Shown: positions 53,135-61,540 of the stretch, piece after piece
Position numbering within the stretch: position 1 is the first letter of the stretch
Layout of the letters: the number at the start of each line of letters is the position of its first letter
The notes under the pieces: model-generated
Told to the model about the DNA's origin: nothing
The model's database searches: none
The model's input: only the letters and a program-made list of their open reading frames with translations
Source: Mangrovimonas cancribranchiae
Lineage (GTDB): Bacteria; Bacteroidota; Bacteroidia; Flavobacteriales; Flavobacteriaceae
DNA length: 64,000 nt
Assembly: GCF_037126245.1 (NCBI RefSeq)
Contig: NZ_CP136925.1
Location: 1,046,001-1,110,000 of the forward strand
Reading direction: 5' to 3'
Position numbers and translations under genes: made by a program

Positions 53135-53695
53135 ATGAAACTATTAACAACTGCTATTATAGCATTAACAGTATTGACAAATCCAATAAAAAAAGAAAAG
53201 AAAATGATTAAAGTAGATGAAAGTAAAGTAGAGTGGAAAGGCTATAAAGTAGCCGGATCTCACGAAGGAACAATTAATTTAACCTCAGGAGTACTTGAGT
53301 TTAACGACGAGACTTTAGTTGGCGGAGAATTTAAAGTAGATATGACTACTATTAGTGCAACAGACTTAGAAGGAGACTACAAAGACAAATTAGATGGTCA
53401 TTTAAAAAGTGATGACTTTTTTGGTGTTGAAAGCTACCCAGAAGCAACCATTACATTTACAAAAGTAACACCAAAAGGCAAAACGTCTTATACCGTAGAA
53501 GGGGATTTAACTATTAAAGGAAAATCAAATCCTGTAACTTTCGATATGTCTGTTTACGGAAGCAAAGCAACGGCATCGTTAAAAGTAGATCGTTCTAAGT
53601 ACGATGTACGTTACGGATCTAAAAGCTTTTTCGATAATTTAAAAGATAAAGCAATCTATGATGAGTTTGACTTAAATGTAGATTTACAGTTTTAA
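53135..53695 (+). CDS. YceI family protein
   Basis: The protein has 186 residues with an N-terminal hydrophobic signal (MKLLTTAIIALTVLT). The mature part is a lipocalin-like YceI domain: KVEWKGYKVAGSHEGTINLTSG, DYKDKLDGHLKSDDFFGVESYPEATITFTKV, GKTSYTVEGDLTIKGKSNPVTF, and KVDRSKYDVRYGSKSF. YceI proteins bind hydrophobic isoprenoid-like molecules in the periplasm. Many flavobacteria have several copies. A strong terminator follows. Confidence 0.93.
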   Translation: MKLLTTAIIALTVLTNPIKKEKKMIKVDESKVEWKGYKVAGSHEGTINLTSGVLEFNDETLVGGEFKVDMTTISATDLEGDYKDKLDGHLKSDDFFGVESYPEATITFTKVTPKGKTSYTVEGDLTIKGKSNPVTFDMSVYGSKATASLKVDRSKYDVRYGSKSFFDNLKDKAIYDEFDLNVDLQF

Positions 53696-53717
53696 TTTTT
53701 TAAATACACTATAAAAC

Positions 53718-53750
53718 AAAAAACCGTTTCGTATATGAAACGGTTTTTTT
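53718..53750. terminator. Bidirectional terminator between yceI and OMP gene
   Basis: AAAACCGTTTC and GAAACGGTTTT form a near-perfect stem with A and T runs on each side, between convergent genes. Confidence 0.9.
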
Positions 53751-53776
53751 ATTTTATTTAAAAGCAAATTAATAGG

Positions 53777-55015
53777 TTAAAAAAGAGTGTAACCTACGAT
53801 AAAAGATATTGTATTATAGTTAGAGTCCCAAATGGGGTAATCATTTAATATATTTCTACTTGTATGAAATCTAACTTCAGCACTAATTTTATTTATAAAT
53901 TTATAACCAACTCCAAAAGCAAATCCCTGTCCTGATTTAGTATCTAAGGAGGCGTAACTTGAATCGTCTACTCTCAATGCTTCAAACGAAGATTTAGAGT
54001 TGTCTACACTAAATAAATAAGAAGCGTTAATAAAAAGTTTAGATTTGTTATTTAAAAACATATAATATCTAGCAGATATTGGTATATCAATCGAGCTATA
54101 TTCTACGCTAGATTTTAAAGAACCACCAGAAACATTAGACAGGTTTTTTATTGTTGCTTCCGATTCGTAACTTTGATACGTTGGCTCAACAGCGACTGCC
54201 CATTTGTTTTTGTTAAAAGGAAAGATGTATTCTAATTCTAATCCTATTCCAAAACCTAATTTATTTTCATAACTAAAATCAAAATCTCTTTGACTATCAC
54301 TAATTTCTAAAGAAGAACTGTTCAAACGAGGTCTTATAGTTACATTAAAATCAGACTTACTCTTTTTGTTGTCATAATTAGTAGTCCTTTTTGTAGGATT
54401 GGTGCAGTTATTATAGTCTATAAAAAACGTTGTTAAGCTTTTTTGTTTATAGTTTAATCGTTCTATATCCTTTAATTGTATTGAGGAACATTTTAAGTTG
54501 TTCCATAATTGTTGTTTATATCTGTTGTTTTCACTAATAGTAGTCGCAGACGATTTATATTCTTTATATATTAATTGTGAAACATTGCCGTTATTCAAAT
54601 TAAAAAAATATCGTTTTAGATTTTCATTTTCGTACAAATATAAGGTTGCATTTCCTTCAACCAAAACATTTAAAAATAATGTTTCTTCTTCAAATTCAGG
54701 AGTTTTATTTAAACTCAAGTTATTAATATTATCGCTAGATTTATCTATTTGCACAGTTGCCCTTATATATTTAGAGAAATTGGTTATACCAAACTCTTTA
54801 ATAGAGTCAACACTTGCAACTTTAATATCGCTATTAGCAGTTAATTTATATTCAAAGTTGTCGGGGTTATTTCTCCAATCATTATTTTTTATAAAACAGC
54901 TGGTTTTTTTCCCTGATTCATTTATAAAATATCCATTATCATAAGATATTTGTGAAAAAGTAAGATTGTAAAAAAAAGTTAGACTTAATAGAGTAAAAAG
55001 TAATTGTTTTTTCAT
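53777..55015 (-). CDS. Outer-membrane beta-barrel protein, unknown ligand
   Basis: The protein has 412 residues with a signal peptide (cut after LTFSQ, ~21). The N-terminal half (ISYDNGYFINESGKKTSCFIKNNDW) resembles a periplasmic beta-rich domain common in Bacteroidota OMP proteins. From about residue 220 onward alternating strands (DFNVTIRPRLNSSSLEIS, NKLGFGIGLELEYIFPF, DIPISARYYMFLNNKSKLFINASYLF, GFAFGVGYKFINKISAEVRFHTSRN, FIVGYTLF) suggest an eight-strand outer-membrane barrel. I do not recognise the specific function. Confidence 0.75.
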   Translation of the reverse strand: MKKQLLFTLLSLTFFYNLTFSQISYDNGYFINESGKKTSCFIKNNDWRNNPDNFEYKLTANSDIKVASVDSIKEFGITNFSKYIRATVQIDKSSDNINNLSLNKTPEFEEETLFLNVLVEGNATLYLYENENLKRYFFNLNNGNVSQLIYKEYKSSATTISENNRYKQQLWNNLKCSSIQLKDIERLNYKQKSLTTFFIDYNNCTNPTKRTTNYDNKKSKSDFNVTIRPRLNSSSLEISDSQRDFDFSYENKLGFGIGLELEYIFPFNKNKWAVAVEPTYQSYESEATIKNLSNVSGGSLKSSVEYSSIDIPISARYYMFLNNKSKLFINASYLFSVDNSKSSFEALRVDDSSYASLDTKSGQGFAFGVGYKFINKISAEVRFHTSRNILNDYPIWDSNYNTISFIVGYTLF

Positions 55016-55058
55016 TTTTATAAATTGGTTAATTATAAAAACGAATATAAAAATATTT

Positions 55059-56258
55059 TCAGCTTTTTTTCACTAAAAACATCATTAATACAGAGACAAC
55101 TCCACAAACCGAAAAGCCTATAAATAAAGGTAACACACTATCAGTAACATAACTTCCTATAAAATTAGCAATAGGAACAGCCATAATAGTTGAAACAAAG
55201 CCATTAATAGCAGCGCCAACCCCAGCAATATGACCTACAGGTTCCATGGCTAAGGATCTTAGGTTTCCAAATAAAAACCCAATAGCTATAAACTGAAGCG
55301 CAAAAAACATCACCAAAACAGAAAGATCTGGATTTGTACCATTGTGAAAAAGAATAACGTAAAAAATTGAAATAGCACAAAAGGCAATGGCTGCTGTTTT
55401 GGCTATTTTTTTCATGCCAAAACGTACCACCAAAGCGCTATTTAAAAATGTAGCAAAGCCTATAGAAATAGCTAAACTAGCAAAAATGTAAGGAAACAAA
55501 TCGGCTAACTTATATTGATGTTCAAAAATTTGTTGCGAAGTGCTTAAATACACCATAAACGATCCTGTAATAAAACCAGAAATTAACGTGTAAACAATAG
55601 CGCTTTTGTATTTTAAAAATTCCTTAGTACCATTAACAAATAAACCAACAGATAGTTTTGTACGTTTATTCTCTGGAAGTGTTTCAGGTTGTTTTTTCCA
55701 AAACCAAAACATCACTAAACACCCATAAATTAAGTTAAGATTAAAAATAGAATGCCAATCGAAAAACGTAATTAAAAATTGGCCTATTGTTGGTGCTACT
55801 ACAGGAACCAAAATAAATACCATAACGACAATAGACATTACTCTAGCCATGTAATCGCCGCTATACGTATCGCGAACCATAGAAATACTAATAGTTCTTG
55901 GTGCAGCCAAGCCTACACCTTGTAAAATACGACCAAAAATCATCATTTCAAAGCTGTTGGTCGTTACGCAAACAATACTTGCTATAACGAATAAAATGAA
56001 GCCTGTGTAAATAATAGGTTTTCTGCCAAAGCTATCTGAGAGTGGCCCAAAAATAAGTTGTCCAATACCAAGTCCCAGAAAAATCATCGTAATTAATAAC
56101 TGATTTTTAGAAACATCGGTGACGTTAAGGTCGTTAGCAATATCTGGTAAAGCAGGTAATAAAGCATCAATACTTAAGGCAACAATAGCCATTAGCGATG
56201 CCATTAAACCAATAAATTCTAAATTAACTTTGTGTTTAGGTGAAGTGGAATTTTGCAT
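55059..56258 (-). CDS. Bcr/CflA-type multidrug MFS transporter
   Basis: The protein has 399 residues with 12 hydrophobic helices. Motif LSIDALLPALPDIANDL at TM1 and GQLIFGPLSDSFGRKPI between TM2 and TM3 match the Bcr/CflA (DHA1) drug-export group. It is a proton antiporter in the inner membrane, probably exporting drug-like molecules. It stands alone between the OMP gene and DUF1579 on the minus strand, with its own upstream region. Confidence 0.92.
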   Translation of the reverse strand: MQNSTSPKHKVNLEFIGLMASLMAIVALSIDALLPALPDIANDLNVTDVSKNQLLITMIFLGLGIGQLIFGPLSDSFGRKPIIYTGFILFVIASIVCVTTNSFEMMIFGRILQGVGLAAPRTISISMVRDTYSGDYMARVMSIVVMVFILVPVVAPTIGQFLITFFDWHSIFNLNLIYGCLVMFWFWKKQPETLPENKRTKLSVGLFVNGTKEFLKYKSAIVYTLISGFITGSFMVYLSTSQQIFEHQYKLADLFPYIFASLAISIGFATFLNSALVVRFGMKKIAKTAAIAFCAISIFYVILFHNGTNPDLSVLVMFFALQFIAIGFLFGNLRSLAMEPVGHIAGVGAAINGFVSTIMAVPIANFIGSYVTDSVLPLFIGFSVCGVVSVLMMFLVKKS

Positions 56259-56330
56259 AATGCAAAGGTACTTTTAAATATTTTCCCTGAATATTATCTT
56301 TTCATAAAGAGTTCTTAAAGTTTATGCATA

Positions 56331-56358
56331 AAAAAACTCCTATTTTGATAGGAGTTTT
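56331..56358 (-). terminator. Rho-independent terminator after DUF1579 gene
   Basis: AAAAACTCCTAT pairs with ATAGGAGTTTTT around 4 nt, and the A run gives a minus-strand U tract. Confidence 0.9.
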
Positions 56359-56382
56359 TAAGTAATAATTAAATTAAAAAAA

Positions 56383-56943
56383 TTATTTTTTTCTAGTATA
56401 TTGAATTTCCATAGTCTTAATCTCTTGTTCGTCAACAATCATGTACATGTCAAACTTATGAGAATCTTCAGAAAGTATGGTTAAGACCTCTTTAACATGC
56501 ATTTCTTGTTCGCTAGCTGGATCGAGCATATTACCTTCTAAAATTAAGGTATTGTCCTCTTTTAAATAGCCTTTTAATAGCATGATACTACTGCCAAAAT
56601 TGTCTATCCATGTCGAGATAAATTCTTTTTTAGCATTATCGTAGCCCATAATACTTTCTCCCATAAAGGGTTGCTCCATCATTTTTCCAGTATGAGTAGA
56701 ACGTAGGTAGAGCCCATTCATAATCATTTCATTAATGGTAGTGGCTTTGGAAATATTAGGTGGTTGACTAGGGGCCATCCACATTTTAACAACGGCATCC
56801 CATTCACCATTCATAGAGGCTAACCATTTATGGTATTTGCTTGGTGTCATGTTCTCTTGCCAAGCTTTCATTTCTTCTGGTGTTTGCGAGAAACTTACTC
56901 CACAAAATAGTAACGGTACAAGTACTAAGAATAGTTTTTTCAT
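56383..56943 (-). CDS. DUF1579 family exported protein
   Basis: The protein has 186 residues with a signal peptide (cut after GVSFS, ~19). The mature part has the DUF1579 order: HKWLASMNGEWDAVVKMWMAPSQPPNISKATTINEMI, FMGESIMGYDNAKKEFISTWIDNFGSSIMLLKG, and a C-terminal VDEQEIKTMEIQYTRK. DUF1579 proteins have a lipocalin-like fold, and function is unknown. It is a single-gene unit, divergent from the histidine kinase gene 83 bp away. Confidence 0.88.
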   Translation of the reverse strand: MKKLFLVLVPLLFCGVSFSQTPEEMKAWQENMTPSKYHKWLASMNGEWDAVVKMWMAPSQPPNISKATTINEMIMNGLYLRSTHTGKMMEQPFMGESIMGYDNAKKEFISTWIDNFGSSIMLLKGYLKEDNTLILEGNMLDPASEQEMHVKEVLTILSEDSHKFDMYMIVDEQEIKTMEIQYTRKK

Positions 56944-56999
56944 TGTTTTATAATTTATTTACGTTACTTAAATATAAGGATTTCTATAGAATTAAACCG

Positions 57000-57007
57000 T
57001 AATTTTG
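57000..57007 (+). promoter_or_regulatory. -7 promoter element of the histidine-kinase operon (TAATTTTG)
   Basis: TAATTTTG matches TAnnTTTG, 19 bp upstream of the kinase ATG. No clear -33 element. Confidence 0.4.
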
Positions 57008-57026
57008 TGTCAAGATACTTAATTGT

Positions 57027-58118
57027 ATGAATGTTACAGCCGAAGAAAAATTAAAAGAGCGTATAAAAGAACTCACTTGCTTGTATGAGATAAGTTCTCT
57101 TATAGCAAACTCTAACTTAAAGAATTTGCAGCCCACTTTGCAAGCCATTTGCAGGAGTTTAAAAAAAGCGGTGCAATTTCCAAAGGATGTATCGGTAGAA
57201 TTAATAGTCGAAAACTATAATTTACACGAAGGGAGAGCAACAGATGGTAAAGTTAATATGTTAGCCAAAATTAACGCATTTAAAACGTCTATAGGAGCAA
57301 TAATTATTGGGTATTCTAAAGATAAGTATACCACAAATAGTTTTTTAAACGAGGAGCGTCAGTTGTTAGAAACAATAGGTTTAGAAATAGGTAAACTATT
57401 TGAGAGAAAACAAATAACCGAACGTGAAATTCGCACAAAACAGCAAGTTGAAAGAGCAGATAGATTATCAATTTTAGGCGAAATTACTGCAGGAATAGCA
57501 CATGAACTAAATACCCCTTTGGCAAATATTTTAGGATATGCTGAATTGGTAAAAGAACAAACACAGGATAATAACACTATAGTTAAAGATCTAGATAAAA
57601 TTATTAATAGTGCCATATATTCTAGAGAGGTTGTGAAAAAGTTAATGTTTTTTTCTTGCGAAATGCCACAGCATAAAACAAAAACCAATATTGTACCTAT
57701 TATTACAGAAGCCATAAAATTGTTAAAACCTAATTTTTCTAAAAAGCAACTATCTTGTTGCCTACAAACACAAACAGATAGTGTTTTTTATAAAGTCGAT
57801 ACCATACAATTAACTCAAGTAGTGTTTAATATTATAATGAATGCCATATATTTTTCTCCAGAAAAAGGAAAAATAGAAGTAAAATTATATGAAGATAACA
57901 ACAATGTTTACATAGATATTTCAGATGAGGGAGAAGGTATAGAGTCCGCGAAATCAGAATTAGTTTTCAATCCATTTTATTCAACAAAAGATGTTGGAGA
58001 AGGTACAGGATTAGGGTTAAGTGTGGTACATGGTATTATGCAAAGTCACCAAGGAAGTATTACACACCAACCTAACGACCCAAAAGGAACCGTTTTTAAT
58101 TTAGTTTTCCCAAAATAG
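57027..58118 (+). CDS. Cytoplasmic sensor histidine kinase (GAF-like + HisKA)
   Basis: The protein has 363 residues without membrane helices. The N-terminal ~125 residues (KLKERIKELTCLYEISSLIANS, SLKKAVQFP) look like a coiled coil plus GAF-type sensor. HisKA has His159 in GIAHELNTPLANILGYAELV. HATPase_c carries NIIMNAIYFS (N box), DEGEGIESA (G1) and GTGLGLSVVHGIM (G2). Its partner, an NtrC-type activator, starts 6 bp downstream, so the pair works as a two-component system. The soluble nature and GAF-like domain suggest an intracellular metabolic signal, perhaps nitrogen status given the target promoter. Confidence 0.92.
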   Translation: MNVTAEEKLKERIKELTCLYEISSLIANSNLKNLQPTLQAICRSLKKAVQFPKDVSVELIVENYNLHEGRATDGKVNMLAKINAFKTSIGAIIIGYSKDKYTTNSFLNEERQLLETIGLEIGKLFERKQITEREIRTKQQVERADRLSILGEITAGIAHELNTPLANILGYAELVKEQTQDNNTIVKDLDKIINSAIYSREVVKKLMFFSCEMPQHKTKTNIVPIITEAIKLLKPNFSKKQLSCCLQTQTDSVFYKVDTIQLTQVVFNIIMNAIYFSPEKGKIEVKLYEDNNNVYIDISDEGEGIESAKSELVFNPFYSTKDVGEGTGLGLSVVHGIMQSHQGSITHQPNDPKGTVFNLVFPK

Positions 58119-58124
58119 AACACC

Positions 58125-59441
58125 ATGCCGCTACACAAAGAAAATATATTAATTGTAGATGACGACATTCATATTTTAGAGTTGTTACAACGTCATTTAA
58201 CAGCGTTAGATTTTTATACGTTTAAAGCAGTTTCAGTAAAAGAGGCGCTTACAATTCTTCAAAGTAAAACTATCGATTTACTTATTACCGATCTTAATAT
58301 GCCTGGCGTAGATGGAATGCAGCTTATAAAATATACCTCAGAACATTTCCCGAAACTACCCAAACTAGTCATTACAGGCTATCCTTCTGTTGATGGTGCT
58401 TTAGAAGCCATGAAATCTGGTGTTGTAGAATATTTAACCAAACCTTTTACTAAAGACGAATTAAAGCAGGCAATTGCAATTTCTTTAAAAGAAAAAAAGC
58501 CAAAAGTTGCTAAAACACCACGTCAGCAAAATGCTTATGGTGAAATTATAGGTGATTCTAAAGCTATTAAATCTGTAACTCAAATTATAGATCGTGTTAA
58601 AGATAATAAGGCCACGGTACTAATTAATGGGGAAAGTGGGACAGGAAAAGAACTAGTGGCTAGAGCCATTCATTATAATGGGAAATATGCGGCAGCACCA
58701 TTTGTTGCTGTTAATTGCGGCGCCATACCAGAAAACCTCTTAGAGTCAGAATTATTTGGTTATGTAAAAGGGGCTTTTACAGGAGCAAACGAAGATAGAA
58801 AAGGGTTTTTTCAAGCAGCACATAAAGGCACAATTTTTTTAGATGAAATAGGTAATGCCTCTATGGCGACACAATTACGATTGTTAAGAGTGCTTCAAGA
58901 AAAAGAAGTGGTTAGAGTAGGAGCGCAAAAAGTAGAACCTGTAGATGTTAGGATTATTGCAGCAACCAATTTTAATTTAGAATCTAGAATAGCGAGTCAA
59001 AAATTTAGAGAAGACTTGTTTTATCGATTAACCGTTGTGCAAATTAATGTTCCGCCACTTAGAAATCGTCTTGAAGATATAGAACTGCTAGTCGATAAGT
59101 TTTTATTTAAGTACGGTGTGGAATACAAAGATAAACTTATGCCTATAACACAGGAGGCTATAAACATATTAAAGCGTCACCATTGGCCTGGTAATATACG
59201 AGAGCTTGAAAATGTAATTCAGCATGCGGTTATTATGAGTGATAAACAAATAACCGTAGATAGTTTACCCGATTATTTAAAATACACAATAGACTTTCCT
59301 AAAGAAACAGTATTATTACCCTTAAAAACTATTGAAAAACAACACATTCTTAAGGTTTTGGCTCATACCAATAATAATAAATCTGAAGCAGCTAGAATTC
59401 TTCAAATAGACCGAAAAACACTTAGTCAAAAAATTAAGTAA
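58125..59441 (+). CDS. Sigma-54-dependent response regulator (NtrC class)
   Basis: The protein has 438 residues. Receiver (1-120) with Asp56 in LITDLNMPG and LTKPFTKDEL; AAA+ domain (about 140-370) with Walker A GESGTGKE, ESELFGYVKGAFTGA (GAFTGA loop 216-221, the sigma-54 contact) and Walker B GTIFLDEIGN; and a Fis-type HTH at the C-terminus (NNKSEAARILQIDRKTLSQKI). It activates sigma-54 RNA polymerase by ATP hydrolysis. A sigma-54 promoter is present 140 bp downstream, directed at the small Cys-rich gene and gdh. A TACCC-tgtt-GGGTA palindrome between them may be its binding site. Confidence 0.95.
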   Translation: MPLHKENILIVDDDIHILELLQRHLTALDFYTFKAVSVKEALTILQSKTIDLLITDLNMPGVDGMQLIKYTSEHFPKLPKLVITGYPSVDGALEAMKSGVVEYLTKPFTKDELKQAIAISLKEKKPKVAKTPRQQNAYGEIIGDSKAIKSVTQIIDRVKDNKATVLINGESGTGKELVARAIHYNGKYAAAPFVAVNCGAIPENLLESELFGYVKGAFTGANEDRKGFFQAAHKGTIFLDEIGNASMATQLRLLRVLQEKEVVRVGAQKVEPVDVRIIAATNFNLESRIASQKFREDLFYRLTVVQINVPPLRNRLEDIELLVDKFLFKYGVEYKDKLMPITQEAINILKRHHWPGNIRELENVIQHAVIMSDKQITVDSLPDYLKYTIDFPKETVLLPLKTIEKQHILKVLAHTNNNKSEAARILQIDRKTLSQKIK

Positions 59442-59467
59442 CATAACTGTTTTTAGTGTGTGAAATA

Positions 59468-59481
59468 TACCCTGTTGGGTA
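59468..59481. promoter_or_regulatory. Palindrome TACCC-tgtt-GGGTA, candidate activator site
   Basis: A 5-bp inverted repeat with a 4-bp centre lies 99 bp upstream of the -24 box at 59580, a typical distance for an NtrC-type enhancer. It is 27 bp after the activator's stop codon. Confidence 0.4.
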
Positions 59482-59526
59482 ATTTTTACTCAGTATCTAC
59501 TTTCCTTAAAAATTACTTTAATGTTG

Positions 59527-59560
59527 CAAACACCTTGTTTTTAGGTGTTTGTTTTTTATT
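59527..59560 (+). terminator. Rho-independent terminator after the NtrC gene
   Basis: CAAACACCT pairs with AGGTGTTTG around 7 nt and is followed by a T run. It ends the two-component transcript before the sigma-54 promoter. Confidence 0.9.
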
Positions 59561-59579
59561 GTGAGTTGCCTACTTATTT

Positions 59580-59595
59580 TGGTACGTCGCTTGTT
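59580..59595 (+). promoter_or_regulatory. Sigma-54 promoter (TGGTACG-N4-TTGTT)
   Basis: TGGTACG-tcgc-TTGTT fits TGGCACG-N4-TTGCW: the invariant GG of -24 (59581-59582) and the -12 element TTGT, with correct spacing. The start site would fall near 59605, giving a leader of ~27 nt before ATG 59632. An NtrC-type activator gene ends 139 bp upstream. Confidence 0.65.
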
Positions 59596-59631
59596 ATTCT
59601 CAAAACACATAAAATAAATACACCTGTAATT

Positions 59632-59802
59632 ATGGAAAAAAGTATATGTATTAATTGTGAGTATAACTTAGACTGTAGTTTTACTTCCGACAAAAAAATT
59701 ATATGGTCTTGTAATGAGTATTTACTTGCAGGCGAAAACCAAGTCGTAAATAACAAAACAGTTTTAAAACATTCTAACACCAAAAAGTTAGAACTTATTT
59801 AA
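59632..59802 (+). CDS. Small Cys-rich protein (possible metal-binding), 56 aa
   Basis: The ATG at 59632 is the only good start downstream of the sigma-54 promoter. A longer open frame from 59545 begins in the terminator and promoter. The protein has four Cys in C-x2-C-x5-C-x11-C (Cys6, Cys9, Cys15, Cys27), with W-S-C-N-E-Y at the last one. This spacing resembles small zinc- or iron-binding proteins of unknown function that I recall from other bacteria (C-x2-C ... W-x-C-E-E-Y). It lies 15 bp before gdh, so it is co-transcribed. Confidence 0.65.
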   Translation: MEKSICINCEYNLDCSFTSDKKIIWSCNEYLLAGENQVVNNKTVLKHSNTKKLELI

Positions 59803-59817
59803 TTTAAATTATTACAC

Positions 59818-61110
59818 ATGTTAACACAAGAGTTAAAAAAGAAAGCGCAACCTAAACAAGGTATGCTAGAAAATGTGATGAAGCAATTTAATTCGGCCTC
59901 AGAGATGGTAGGATTAAACAAAAACATAAAAAAAATACTTTCAGTAACAAATAACGAACTTATTATTCATTTTCCAGTTCGTATGGATAATGGCGATGTG
60001 GAGATTTTTAAAGGTTATCGTGTTCAGCATAATAATGCTTTAGGGCCATACAAAGGTGGGTTGCGTTATCATCCCACAATAGATATCGATGCGGTTAAGG
60101 CGTTAGCTATGTGGATGACCTGGAAAACCTCTTTAGCAGGTTTGCCTTACGGTGGTGCTAAAGGTGGTATACAGATAGATCCTAAAAAATATTCAACTGC
60201 AGAATTAGAACGTATTACAAGACGATTTGCTTATGCTTTGGGCGATAATATTGGTCCAGAGCATGATATACCTGCACCAGATGTAAACACCAACGCGCAA
60301 ACAATGGCGTGGATAGCAGATACATATATGTCTACAAAAACACCTTCCGAGCGTTCCAAAAATCAACATGTTGTTACAGGAAAACCTATTGGTTCTGGTG
60401 GATTAGAAGGAAGAGATAGAGCCACAGGTTTTGGTGTGTATCTTACTATAAAATACTGGGCAGAACATAAAAATATAAGCTTAAAAGATAAAACATTTAT
60501 TGTTCAAGGTTTTGGTAATGTTGGTTATTGGGCAGCGCACTTTTTAGAGCAAGATGGCGCAAAATTAGTAGGTGTACAAGATGCCTATGGCTCAATTAGT
60601 AACGCTCAAGGAATTGCTGTTGAAGAGTTGTTAAACTACTCTAAAGCAAATCAAGGGAGTATTGTTGGGTATTCTGGAGCTTCAAGTATTGATAAAGCAG
60701 ACTTCTTTGGTTTAGATTGCGACATTTGTGTGCCAGCAGCTTTAGGCAATCAAATAACAAAAGAAAATGCTTCAAAAATAAAAGCCTTTTTAATTGCCGA
60801 AGGTGCCAATGGACCAACAACTGTTGAAGCTGAAAAATTGCTGTTAGACCGTGGTATAGAAATAATTCCAGATATATTATGCAATTCTGGTGGCGTTATA
60901 GGAAGTTATTTTGAATGGCTTCAGAATAGAAACGGAGAATTATGGGAATTAGACGAGATTTTAATCAAGCTCAATAAAAAACTAAAAGAAGCTTTTAAAA
61001 AAGTATTAAAAACGGCAACAGATAGAAATCTCGACATGCGTTCTGCAGCATACGTAATTGCGATAGAGCGTATTGAAAAAGCTTATGTACAACGTGGAAT
61101 TTTCCCATAA
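59818..61110 (+). CDS. gdhA: Glutamate dehydrogenase (Glu/Leu/Phe/Val dehydrogenase family)
   Basis: The protein has 430 residues, the usual length of hexameric GDH. Motifs are GPYKGGLRYHP, MTWKTSLAGLPYGGAKGGI (catalytic and binding lysines), PAPDVNTNAQTMAWIADTY, and the Rossmann glycine motif FIVQGFGNVG. It interconverts glutamate and 2-oxoglutarate plus ammonia. The Ala/Ser-rich segment GSGGLEGRDRATGFG fits the catabolic or NAD-type branch, but cofactor choice is not settled by eye. The sigma-54 promoter and the NtrC-type regulator upstream suggest nitrogen-linked or growth-phase control. Confidence 0.95.
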   Translation: MLTQELKKKAQPKQGMLENVMKQFNSASEMVGLNKNIKKILSVTNNELIIHFPVRMDNGDVEIFKGYRVQHNNALGPYKGGLRYHPTIDIDAVKALAMWMTWKTSLAGLPYGGAKGGIQIDPKKYSTAELERITRRFAYALGDNIGPEHDIPAPDVNTNAQTMAWIADTYMSTKTPSERSKNQHVVTGKPIGSGGLEGRDRATGFGVYLTIKYWAEHKNISLKDKTFIVQGFGNVGYWAAHFLEQDGAKLVGVQDAYGSISNAQGIAVEELLNYSKANQGSIVGYSGASSIDKADFFGLDCDICVPAALGNQITKENASKIKAFLIAEGANGPTTVEAEKLLLDRGIEIIPDILCNSGGVIGSYFEWLQNRNGELWELDEILIKLNKKLKEAFKKVLKTATDRNLDMRSAAYVIAIERIEKAYVQRGIFP

Positions 61111-61122
61111 ATATTAGAATGT

Positions 61123-61527
61123 ATGACATATGGATGCATAATGCTTGATAAGATGGAGTATATAACCTTAAAAAGGCTGTTAAGTTTATCCGAAAACTAT
61201 AAAGTCGACACGAGAAAATATTCCATAAAACGCTTGTCTGATGAATTAAAAACCGCACGTGTTGTTAGTAAACAAGAATTGCCTCAAGACGTGATTAGGT
61301 TTAATTCTTTAATAACAGTATCAACAAAAGATAATAGTTGGGAGACAACATTCCAACTTGTACTCCCAACAGAAACCAATGCAGTATTAAGAAAAGTTTC
61401 TGTTTTAGCACCAATGGGTGCAGCTGTAATTGGGTATGCAAAAGGCGATGAAATCGAGTGGGAGTTTCCTGCAGGAATTAAAACACTAGTTATAAAAGAG
61501 GTGGAACAAAAAGAAACAACAATATAG
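61123..61527 (+). CDS. GreA/GreB C-terminal-domain (Rnk-like) protein
   Basis: The protein has up to 134 residues (alternative ATG at 61141, giving MLDKMEYITLKR). The C-terminal half (about 55-134) has LITVSTKDNSWETTFQLVLPTETNA and VSVLAPMGAAVIGYAKGDEIEWEFPAG, the FKBP-like domain of Gre factors and Rnk, which binds the RNA-polymerase secondary channel. The N-terminal half is short and helical but lacks the long Gre coiled coil that stimulates cleavage. It probably acts as a Rnk-type RNA-polymerase-binding regulator. It follows gdh by 12 bp. Confidence 0.8.
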   Translation: MTYGCIMLDKMEYITLKRLLSLSENYKVDTRKYSIKRLSDELKTARVVSKQELPQDVIRFNSLITVSTKDNSWETTFQLVLPTETNAVLRKVSVLAPMGAAVIGYAKGDEIEWEFPAGIKTLVIKEVEQKETTI

Positions 61528-61540
61528 AATTTTAATAACA

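Noticed and set aside
54498-54944. 148-codon open frame on the plus strand
   Set aside because: Antisense to the outer-membrane beta-barrel gene, with low-complexity Leu/Phe-rich content typical of the reverse of an AT-rich gene.
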